Source of the DNA: Fusarium oxysporum f. sp. lycopersici 4287
Lineage: Eukaryota; Ascomycota; Sordariomycetes; Hypocreales; Nectriaceae
Length of the DNA stretch: 64,000 bases
Reading direction: 5' to 3'
Assembly (NCBI RefSeq): GCF_000149955.1
Contig: NC_030987.1
Span: forward strand, 3,255,138-3,319,137
Shown in pieces: positions 32,382 to 42,542 of this stretch. The notes under the pieces are model-generated. The model searched no databases. It saw only the letters and a list, made by a program, of their open reading frames with translations, and was not told the DNA's origin. The position numbers and the translations under genes were made by a program. How positions within the stretch are numbered: the stretch's first letter is position 1; the number at the start of each line of letters is the position of its first letter.

Positions 32382-35300
32382 ATGGCCGTAAGCCTAGATC
32401 CTCTGTACTCCCTATCTCGGCTTGTCGCCTGCCATACTCTTGCTTGAAGCATCAGAGCATGTGAAAAGCAGGTGCCATTTGAGAGACTTTCACCGTGAAC
32501 ATGCAAACAGGACGCGAAGATTCTAACAGTCCGGCTCAATAGGAACAAAAGCAACCAGAGGTCGACCTTGCGACCCGAATGCAGGTCGATGAGTCTGTTG
32601 TTGGACATAACGAAATCGATGAGTCCCTCTACAGCCGACAACTTTATGTGCTAGGCCACGAAGCCATGAAGCGTATGGGTGCTTCTAATGTGCTCATAGT
32701 CGGTCTAAAGGGTCTCGGCGTGGAAATCGCCAAGAACATCGCTCTGGCTGGTGTCAAGAGCCTTACCCTCTATGACCCTGCGCCAGTCCAGATTGCGGAT
32801 CTCTCGTCCCAGTTCTTCCTCACACCCAGCGATGTCGGAAAGCCCAGAGATGAGGTCACTGTGCCTCGTGTCGCCGAGCTCAACGCCTATACCCCCGTTA
32901 AGCTCCACCAGTCACCTGGCCTTGATGGTGAACTTTCGCAGTTCGACAAGTACCAAGTTGTTGTTCTGACCAATGCGCCTATCCACCAACAAAAGGCTAT
33001 CGGTGACTACTGCCACAGCAAGGGCATATACGTTGTTATTGCCGACACATACGGTCTTTTCGGCTCCGTTTTCTGTGACTTTGGCGAGAAGTTCACTTGC
33101 ATCGATCCTACTGGCGAGACTCCTCTTAACGGCATCGTGGCAGGCATTGACGAGGAGGGCTTGGTGTCTGCACTCGACGAAACTCGACATGGGCTGGAAG
33201 ATGGCGATTACGTGACATTCTCTGAGGTTGAAGGAATGGAAGCACTCAACGGAGCGGAGCCCCGAAGGATCACGGTTAAGGGCCCATATACCTTCTCAAT
33301 CGGCGATGTTTCTGGACTCGGTCAATACAAGCGAGGTGGCATGTACCAGCAGGTCAAGATGCCCAAGATCATCAACTTCAAGGACTTCACCACTGCGCTC
33401 AAGGAACCCGAGTTCCTTATCTCAGATTTCGCAAAGTTCGACCGACCTCAGCAGCTGCACCTCGGTTTCCAGGCACTCCATGCTTTCCAACTTACTCACA
33501 AGCGACTTCCCAACCCCATGGACAATGACGATGCTATCGTCGTTCTTGGTGCTGCTAAGAAGTTTGCTGAGCAGGAGGGTCTTGACATTCAGCTGGATGA
33601 GAAGCTTCTGAAGGAGCTGAGCTACCAAGCCCAGGGTGATCTTAACCCTATGGCTGCCTACTTTGGTGGCATTGTGGCACAGGAGATCCTCAAGGCTGTT
33701 TCTGGCAAGTTCCAGCCCATCAACCAGTGGATGTACTTTGACTCTCTCGAGTCCCTGCCAACATCTATCAACGAAGAATGAGTCCGACATAACGCAATGG
33801 TGAATCCAACAGCTCCATCGCCAANNNNNNNNNNNNNNNNNNNNNNNNNNNNNNNNNNNNNNNNNNNNNNNNNNNNNNNNNNNNNNNNNNNNNNNNNNNN
33901 NNNNNNNNNNNNNNNNNNNNNNNNAGAGTCACCCAGGTCCTTCCAAAAAATTGCCCACCTAGATCATCCGACCAATTTGATGATCCGTAGAGTTCAAAAT
34001 CTTCATACGGGCGCCGAGAGAGACCGTTATGAATCGTCAATTCTTGAAGCCCTGCGTGTTCGCTCGTCTCAAGCCCATGATTGGTCTCGGAACAGGACCC
34101 GAGGGCAAGATCTGGGTGACTGACATGGACTCGATCGAGAGGAGTAACCTGAACCGTCAATTTTTGTTCCGCGCCGATGATGTTGGTCAGATGAAGAGTG
34201 ACCGTGCTGCTCTTGCTGTTCAACGAATGAACCCTGACCTCGAAGGCCACATGGTAACACTCAAGGAACGCGTTAGCCCCGAGACCGAGAATGTTTTCAA
34301 CGAGGACTTCTGGCGAAACCTTGATGGTGTAACCAATGCTCTTGACAACGTTGAGGCTCGAACATACGTCGACCGCCGATGCGTTTTCTTCCAGAAGCCT
34401 CTTCTCGAGAGCGGCACTCTTGGAACCAAGGGCAACACGCAGGTCGTTCTGCCTCATCTCACCGAGTCTTATTCATCCTCCCAGGACCCCCCCGAGAAGG
34501 AGTTCCCTATGTGCACCATCCGAAGTTTCCCCAACAAGATCGATCACACTATTGCCTGGGCCAAGGAGTACATGTTTGAGAAGCTTTTTGTCAAGGCTCC
34601 TCAAACTGTCAACCTGTACTTGACCCAGCCTCAGTTCATTGAGAATTCTATGAAGCAGGGCGGTAACCAGAAGGAGACTCTTGAGACAATTAGAAACTAT
34701 CTCACGACCGAGAGGCCACGAACCTTTGAGGACTGTATCGCCTGGGCCCGTCAGTTGTTTGAGACTGAGTTTTCCAACAAGATCCAGCAGCTCTTGTATA
34801 ACTTTCCCAAGGATTCTGAGACCTCATCTGGTACTCCTTTCTGGTCCGGACCTAAGCGAGCTCCTGATGCGCTCAAGTTCGACCCCAACAACCCCTCTCA
34901 CTTCGGTTTCATTGTTGCGGCAGCCAACCTCCATGCTTTCAACTACAACATCAAGTCTCCTGGAACCGACAGGTCCATATATCTGCGAGAATTGGACAAT
35001 GTTATCGTTCCCGACTTTACACCCAGTTCCAACGTGAAGATCCAGGCCGACGACAAGGAGCCTGTGGTAAGTATTTTCACATCTTATTCAAAAACCAGTA
35101 CTAATTCATGATTAGGAGCCCGAGTCAAGCAATTTCGATGACAATGACGAGATTGAGAAGCTGACCGCCAGCCTCCCATCGCCCAGCTCTTTGTCTGGAT
35201 TCCAGTTGGTCCCTGTTGACTTCGAGAAAGACGATGACTCGAACCATCACATCGACTTCATCACTGCTTGCAGCAACCTCCGAGCAGAGAACTACAAGAT

Positions 35301-35844
35301 CGAGCCTGCTGATCGACACAAGACCAAGTTCATCGCTGGCAAGATCATTCCCGCCATCGCCACGACTACGGCATTGGTTACCGGTCTGGTGGTGCTTGAG
35401 CTGTACAAGATCATCGATGGCAAGGATGATCTAGAGCAGTACAAGAACGGTTTCATCAATCTGGCCCTGCCTTTCTTTGGCTTCAGCGAGCCTATTGCTA
35501 GCCCCAAGGTGGAATACCAAGGCCCTGACGGCAAGGTTACGTTGGATAAGATTTGGGATCGTTTTGAGATTGAGGACATCACCCTGAAGGAGCTTTTGGA
35601 TACCTTCAAGGCCAAGGGTCTGACCATCAGTATGCTGAGCTCTGGTGTCAGCCTCCTCTACGCGTCTTTCTTCCCTCCTTCGAAGCTGAAGGAGCGTTAT
35701 GACCTCAAGCTGAGCCAGTTGGTTGAGACAATCTCAAAGAAGCCTATCCCTTCACACCAAAAGGAGGTCATTTTTGAGATTGTTGCTGAGGATCTTGCAG
35801 AGGAAGATGTTGAAGTTCCCTACATCAAGGTCAAGATGGCATAA
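32382..35844 (+). CDS. UBA1: Ubiquitin-activating enzyme E1, interrupted by an assembly gap
   Basis: Activates ubiquitin with ATP and passes it to E2 enzymes; normally essential and about 1030 residues. Proposed exons: 32382-32387 (ATGGCC only), 32543 to about 33780, a gap, about 34077-35066, and 35116-35844. The N-part has [11 protein letters not shown] and [16 protein letters not shown] (first adenylation half) and ends at [16 protein letters not shown]. After the gap the reading resumes at [19 protein letters not shown] and [10 protein letters not shown] (active adenylation half), the catalytic Cys in [16 protein letters not shown], and the ubiquitin-fold tail YIKVKMA. The missing piece, about 50 residues, includes the glycine-rich ATP loop. 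A 100-N gap at 33825-33924 and poor flanks explain it. I treat the gene as intact in the organism and broken in the assembly. Confidence 0.9.
33825..33924. other. Assembly gap of 100 N
   Basis: Exactly 100 undetermined bases, the conventional length for a gap of unknown size. The flanks, 33782-33824 and 33925-34076, do not read as E1 and contain stops in the expected frame, so the bad region is wider than the Ns. Confidence 0.98.
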
Positions 35845-36489
35845 GCACTGTGGCTTTGAAGCTTTTGAACAGTCTTTTGAGATATGTATATGAGATGTTA
35901 TAAACGACTGGAGTGCACATGAGCACATGAAGGACCAAAGGATGAAGCCTATAAAGATAGATAAATTCATTGCTGTATGACAAAGCTTACGGAGACTGCT
36001 ATATTGATTTGCTGTTGACTATTCTGAGACCCCAATGATCTTCTTTTCGCGTACGCAAACGAAAACATATGCTGAACTGCTGAGACTACCACCTTGACTC
36101 GATATGGAAGGGAATTTTCTTTACCAAGCCAGTCGTCATGATGCACATGGGCTTATCAAGACAGTAGAGCATGATAACTAAGCAACTCGCAGTAAAGCGG
36201 GGTCGATTATTACGCCACGATTATGGAATGCTTCCAAGCGTGGCAGCCAAAGCTCTAGGACGGAATAGCTCAGGAATGGAAGCTCTCGGGGAACCCACCA
36301 GACGGAGGAAGAGGCCCTGGGGATTGGGAGGACAGGCTTTATCTGGTTGGTAACTAAGCTGCCATAGCTTGTGAGGGGCTGCTGAGCAAGTCATGAGTGA
36401 GCAAGGGTTCCATCATGTGTGGTGATGGCCACTTTTCTCGTACTCTCTTCAGCTGCAGCTATAAAGGTGTTGGTTGTCGCCGTCATTGA
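35845..36489. other. Intergenic spacer, nothing identified
   Basis: Between UBA1 and the glutathione transferase on the same strand. The frame at 36171-36353 is short and unsupported. Confidence 0.45.
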
Positions 36490-37786
36490 ATGCTCCGATT
36501 TGTTTTTATAGACATGCCAATGCAAGGAATTGGAATTCGATCATCTCGAGTTTTCAACAGGAGTTCCCTCTTTGGACCACAGCAACAACAATCCATCAGA
36601 TTCATCACATCTATCAAAGCATCATCGTTTAAACCATCCCTCACTCAAGTTCAGCCCCCACATCAAATCAGAATGGTACACAGACCAGACACTCTCACTG
36701 CTCTTCTCAGCTTGCTAACAGAGCTACAGGCAAGCACTGGTAAAGTTACTGACTGGGTCAAGCCCGGCGACACATCTGGCGAGTTCAAGCGTCAAGTCAG
36801 CTCATTCCGAGACTGGATCTCTCGCGATCCCAACGCCAAGTATCCTGCTGAGGCTGGCCGATATCACCTCTATGTGAGCTACGCATGCCCGTGGGCGTGC
36901 CGTACACTCATCGCCCGCAAACTTAAGGGTCTTGAGGACATCATCTCCTACTCAGTTGTGCATTGGCATCTTGGTGAGGGAGGCTGGCGATTTGTTTCCA
37001 AGGATGAGGACGTTCCCGGTGACAATGTGATTCCTGATCCCATCAAGGGTCATGAGGGGTTCACTCACTTGAAGGATGTGTACTTTGAGAGTGAGAAGAA
37101 CTACGATGGTCGATATACTGTGCCAGTTCTGTTTGACAAGAAGACAAACCGAATTGTGAGCAACGAAAGCAGTGAAATTCTGCGAATGCTTGGTACTGAG
37201 GTGAGTTATTCAATGTGTGCTTTGACCTACGATTGCTAATCTTATCTAGTTTGACGACATGCTGGATGAGAAGTACAAGGCCATTCAGCTGTACCCTGAA
37301 GATCTTCAGAAGCAAATCGAGGAGGTCCATGAGTGGCAATACGGCGGCATCAACAATGGTGTTTACAAGTCCGGCTTCGCAACCACCAGTGAAGCATACG
37401 AGCGCAACGTCGTCGCCCTCTTTGAAGCTCTCGACCGCGCTGAGAAGCATCTCTCCGAGCAACAAGGCCCCTACTGGTTCGGCGACAAGATTAGCGAAGT
37501 CGATATTCGACTGTTCGTCACGATCATTCGCTTCGATCCCGTCTACGTGCAGCACTTCAAGTGCAACATCCGCGACATTCGCTCAGGATACCCAGCTCTG
37601 CACAAGTGGATGCGAAACCTGTACTGGAGCGATCCCGCATTCAAGGATACCACGCAGTTTGAGCATATCAAGTGGCACTACACCAGGAGCCACACTCAGA
37701 TCAACCCTTTCTCTATCACGCCTGTTGGACCTCTGCCGCATATTCTGCCGCTTGAGGAGGAGGTGACTGCTGCGCAGAAGAAATAG
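36490..37786 (+). CDS. ECM4: Glutathione S-transferase, omega/xi type (S-glutathionyl-hydroquinone reductase-like)
   Basis: Two exons (36490-37200 and 37250-37786) close as 415 residues. The thioredoxin-like domain has the catalytic cysteine in YVSYACPWACRTLIARKLKG, the signature of ECM4/GTO and glutathionyl-hydroquinone reductases, which remove glutathione from quinone adducts using a second GSH. The helical C-domain includes VYKSGFATTSEAYERNV, GDKISEVDIRLFVTIIRFDPVY and the conserved KCNIRDIRSGYPALHKWMRNLYW. The first 60 residues are basic and hydroxylated with few acids (IRSSRVFNRSS), consistent with mitochondrial import; an internal ATG at 36674 (MVHRPDTLTALL) gives the usual cytosolic length of about 354 residues. 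The gene may yield both forms. The true start among 36490, 36514 and 36674 cannot be settled. Confidence 0.88.
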
Positions 37787-39251
37787 GAACAAATATTGTC
37801 AATATGGGATGGTTAGCTAAAATAAGAAATATCGAACATTGTATTATTTGTTGCAGAATATGTGCATGGTTTATTATGCAATCATGAGCCGAGTTTTATT
37901 GTTGATGAAACTGAGGTGAAGCCCAATGGCTGATTTGTTTCAAGGCGCACAGTACAGGTACCCGAGATTTTAGTGGAGGCAGTGGAACGACACGACTGAA
38001 TTCCATCAAGTGGAGGCTCATTCTCAGTGCGTGCAGCGGTATCAGACAGTGCACTCCAGCCAGGTCTATCCACTGTTTCTCCTCATTCTCATCCACAAAC
38101 AAATCAAATCAATCAATCAATCAATCAACAACAACATCTCAGTTTTCTTTTCAGCCGACGTTTACGAACTCAACGCTCACGAGACAATTTATTCAATTAA
38201 GATAAATGAGAATATTCTAGCATATTATACCTTCTTTGTTCCTATATACCTGCCCAGAAACAGGGTCTGACTTGTTCTATTGCCAACTGTCACTCACGCT
38301 AACAGCGCTAAGTGTCTCCCACTGGACACTCAAGCCCTCGCGCTCGCTGTTCTCTCTCGCCTCCTCCACTCTCTGTCGCCTCTCTCTCGTCTTTCTCGCC
38401 CGTTTTCGGTCTCTCCCTCTCGCAACCACGTCAAGCCACCGAAAACAATCCTCGATATCCGTACATCCCAAGCCCAACCCAATCCACCTCAACCATCTCC
38501 TGCGTCTTGCGCACCGTTGTACACTGTCACGCTTTCCGTTAAACCGCCCGCCTTCGACATCATTCCACTAAACCCTTGGACTTCTTTCAATACTGTACTT
38601 TGTACCAAGTCAATCAATATTTACCCGCTCGGCGAATCAATAATTACAATACATTCTCTCCCTCGCTGGGCCCTTGCTTGTTCTTGATTGGGGCTTTTCG
38701 ACTCGATAAAGCCCAGCTCTGGCTTGGCTCCACCTCTGGTTCGCCTTGTCCACCACCACCAGCAAAGCAAAGCACAGCACAGCACAGCACAGCACAACCA
38801 CAAAGTGCACCACCACCACCTTAGGACGTCACCCTTCTCTGCCATCCACCAACTCGCTCGACCTGATCTCTTTTTCACGCTCTTGTTCACCAAAGTCCCC
38901 TACCTCGACCGTTACTACCGCTGCCTGAATTCACCTCACGATATTCACCCCGCGTACTCTCCTCACCTGACTCACCATCCGAACGAATTGATCGTCCTAC
39001 TCTCCGCACAACACTCTTTCCGCTATCGCAACTTCTCGCCACGTCGTCACCCCTGCTTGTTGCACCAACAACTAATAGATTTCCAAAAACCACACTCTGC
39101 CCGAACTCGAAGCTGCTGCCTTTCAAGAGAATACAATTCTCTAAAGGCTACCTCGATTGCGCTCGCACGTCCACCCTGGGACACTTCATACTTCTTTATA
39201 CTATACCACCGATAACTCGAATGCGCTCATAGCGCCAACTTTTTCTTCATC
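37787..39251. other. Long pyrimidine-rich leader/promoter with microsatellites
   Basis: Upstream of the 4E-T-like gene. From about 38280 to 39250 the plus strand is strongly C/T-rich with few purine runs, as in long fungal 5' leaders. It includes an AATC-type tetranucleotide run at about 38102-38127 and a CAGCA pentanucleotide run at about 38762-38795. The long plus-strand frames here (up to 175 codons) translate to low-complexity Ser/His/Pro-rich sequence and are most likely chance. Confidence 0.5.
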
Positions 39252-41704
39252 ATGGTAATCCGCTATGAGGCCAATTTCTTGATCTACTTACGGGAATCAC
39301 CGTTATGTACCAAACCGCCAAGTCTCCCTCCAGCTGAAGACTGGATGGGGTGAGTAACAATGATTTCCTCAAGTCATATTCAAGTCTCCTGACCTAGATT
39401 AGACCACCACCTGAGCCAAATCGCATACAAACAAAGGTTCCTGGTGACCGACCTCGATCCAACGACAACCCTCTGCTTGACCAGAGTAATCGCCGTCCCG
39501 GTGTCGAGAGACACGTCTCAAGGAATAGTGCCAGTTTGTCTCTCCTGTCCTTCGCTCCTAGGCTCTCCGTGTACTGACCGGCGCGCACCTATCCAGACCC
39601 TGAAGACCTCGTCTTTGCACCACCCCGAACAGCGTTTGCTTCAGCGCGAGGCAAATCATCGCTCGAAACGGACAAAACTGCCAAGGAGTCTGACGCTTCG
39701 GGGCGTTTCGGCAACTTTCGAAGTCGCAATGGAGATCTTGACGTTGACCGATTTCGCGATGGACGCAATAGCAATGGTCACCGCCGTCGTGAAGGTGAGA
39801 GCGAATCAGATGGTTGGAGTACTGTGAAGCCACGCAAGAGTTTTGGGCACGAGGGTGCTGAGCGTTTCCATGGACGTATGGGAGGCAACTTCCGAGATGA
39901 CAAGCGACAGCCCAGAGAACGTGACGACGCTGCTCGGGATCGCCCTGCACGAAGCTTTGACACTTTCGCCAGAGACGGAGACGATGAGGGTAGATCTCGA
40001 AACGGAACGAACAGGAACAAAACTGAGCCGTGGTACAAGAACGAGTCTAACGCAGTCACCACTCCGGCTGTTGAAACTACTACCACCCCCGACAAGCGTG
40101 AACGAATTGATCGCGCGAAGAGCTGGAGAGACCGCGATGCGATCGCTGATACCCCTGATGATCGTCATAATAACAACAATAACAACAACAATCGCACCCA
40201 TGATCGACGATGGGGGCGAGACCGCGATCAACGAGTCGAGCGTGAGCCTGAATGGCTAGATGAACCTCTTGAGGAGCATCCCGAAGCTCACACGCAGCAA
40301 GATTTCCAGAAGTGGATGGAAGAGATGAAGAAGGCCAAGGCTGGAATCCCTGCTGCTCCTGGTAAATCCGCGAATGTCGAGGCAGCTGAAGCCATCATCG
40401 AGGCTGAAAAGCCCCCTGTGCAATCTGCCCCAGCGGTTCAAGCTGGACCTGATAAGTTCTTCATGGCGTTTGGATCGAATGCTGGTCTGGATACTCCTCT
40501 CGCTGAAGAGACCAAGGAACCTGTCAACAAACCAAAGGCAGCTGGCAAATCTTCCAGGTTTACGTCTTTCTTTTCGCAACCCCAGGAGGAGCCTCGAGGC
40601 AAAACGGAACCTCCAACTCCTATGACGGGACCTCCTGTCAACAGTGGTATGCCTTTGCCTCTCCCCTTTGCTGGCGGCCCAGCTCCTCCAGCAGGCGGCG
40701 AAGATGAGCGACAAGCTTTCCAGCAACTGCTGGCAAAGCTACAGAAGCAGACGATGAGCGCTACACCACCAGGACTGCCCGCGTTTGCTGCCCCTCAAGG
40801 TACGCCGCCAAATGCTGGCAGGCCGAACGCCATTACCTCTCCCGAATCTCCTTTCCAGCAGTATGGACCTGATCGACGAATGGACGGTCCTATTGGCCGA
40901 GTCCCGCCTCAGCATGTTCAAGAGATTCTTGCACCTCGACCCCAGCCACAAGCTGCTCGCCCCGAGCAACTTCTTCAGGATCTCGTTGGCCAGCGCCAGC
41001 GAGCTCCCAGTCAAGGTTCTGGACGTCCTGATGCCGCTCGTAACAACAGTAACACTGAGTTCTTGATGAATCTCATGAGAGCACCTCCCGACGCCCAGCG
41101 CAATGAATTGTTGATGCGCATGGGCCCACAGCAGCAGAAGCCACCACAGATGCCTCAGGAGCCCGATTTCCCCAGAGACGATCGTGGTCCTCAACGTCAA
41201 ATGCGCCAACCACCGCCTGGTTTTCCCATGGAAGAACGATTCCACAACCCTCCTGACGCTGATGTTCGACCCAACCAGCCTACACAGATCCTGCAACGCC
41301 CACCTCCACCTCCTGGTCTGGACCATCAGATGCCTCCCAGCTGGATGCCTGGTGGCCAAATGCCTCCTCCTCAGCAACGAGGTCCTATGATCCCTCCCCC
41401 AGGACTTCCTGCTGGTCTCGGTGGCCCTGGCGGCCCTGGACCCAACCGTAACATGCCCATGCCCCACATGTTTCCTCCCAACTTCCCTCCTGGCGTGATG
41501 CCTCCTCTCGAGGCCTTGGGTGGCCCTCCTCCTCGAAACATGCCTCCCCCTGCCTTCTACGGCGGCCTTCCTCCCGGATTCATTCCCCCTGGGCTCGGCG
41601 GCTTCAACGGCCCCCCCGGACCTGACTTCCCTGGTGGTCCCTTTGAAGGCCGCGGTATGCCACCGCCCGGTAACGGCCGTGGTGCCGCCTTCGGTAGACC
41701 TTAA
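39252..41704 (+). CDS. 4E-T/Eap1-like eIF4E-binding protein, proline-rich
   Basis: Three exons (39252-39349, 39403-39533, 39597-41704) close as 778 residues. The first exon places YEANFLI five residues from the start: a perfect YxxxxL-Phi eIF4E-binding motif, followed by LRESPLCTKPPSLPPAEDW, a pattern seen in 4E-T/Eap1-type translational repressors. After it come an Arg/Asp-rich segment with GWSTVKPRKSFG, a poly-Asn tract (residues near 188-196), EPEWLDEPLEEH, FQKWMEEMKKAKAG, and SRFTSFFSQ. The last 300 residues are Pro/Met/Gln/Gly-rich and disordered. It is expected to act in the cytoplasm or P-bodies by competing with eIF4G for eIF4E. The donor of exon 2 could be six bases earlier without changing frame. 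The function is inferred from motif and layout, not from a full-length match. Confidence 0.78.
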
Positions 41705-42542
41705 TTGCATCTCATACGAATACCGTGCTTCAACACATCGAATAAAACCCCCCTCGACCACAGAGTCTGTACCACTTTTGTACGGGATCAATCAGCCTGT
41801 CTGCAGAAACTTTTGAAAGTCAAAGCCTTACAATTAACAAAGGGGCTTCTTCCACTATTGTACGAATATCTACCGAAATCGACTCACCGCATCTTTTGAA
41901 CGCATGCTTGGAATCAGGGTACGCCCTGTAGCTAGTAACTTGTTTTTTTACGTTTCATTTTTGGGAAGCACGGCGATGGGGGGAAATCAAGGGATATAGG
42001 CATGATGGTTTAACTGGGTGAAAGTTAGGTAGTGAATTCAAATGGATTGGTTGATGGGCGATTTACCTGAGCTTCCTTCTTGTCTGGGTACACACTGGCG
42101 ATGATCACGACGATTTCTGTTAATGTGATAATGAGGAGTAAATAGCAGTTACTTCAAAGTCATGTTGAAACGAGAACAAAGAATTCACGACGTTTATACA
42201 CTACAACTGATATATACAGATGAACGTCTCCCAACCATTCGAGTTACCAAGTTAAGTAATGCTTCCAACATAGATAGTAATCAATACACAAAAGACGGTA
42301 GAACAACGCCACGCTCCGTCGACGAATTACGAAACCAGAAATTCCACCATGTGCTTTATTGAGAAGCCACATTAGGCCGAAGGACCATCCAAACGACTTC
42401 TACTGGAGGCACTCCTTTCTGGCTCATGCGACGCATTTGTATTGTAATCTTCAGACGAAGTCGACGTTTCTGTAGTCTGTGATCGTCGAATGGCCCTCGG
42501 TTTCGGCGGAGAAGCTGAAGAGAGACCCCGGTTCCAAGAACC
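41705..42542. other. Convergent 3' region, nothing identified
   Basis: Between the 3' ends of the 4E-T-like gene and SEC1. No supported gene; the frame at 42356-42871 is an overlap with the SEC1 tail in another register. Confidence 0.5.

Noticed and set aside
33768..34457. Long minus-strand frame across the N gap (229 codons)
   Set aside because: It owes its length to the undetermined bases and mirrors the E1 coding strand; it is a shadow frame.
38102..38127. AATC repeat as a CRISPR or structured array
   Set aside because: A simple tetranucleotide microsatellite without spacers.
38688..39215. 175-codon frame in the C/T-rich leader
   Set aside because: Low-complexity Ser/His/Pro sequence created by the pyrimidine bias and a microsatellite; no domain.
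40739..41791. 350-codon minus-strand frame opposite the 4E-T-like gene
   Set aside because: Arg/His-rich antisense of a Pro/Gln-rich coding strand; such shadows are expected from the codon bias.
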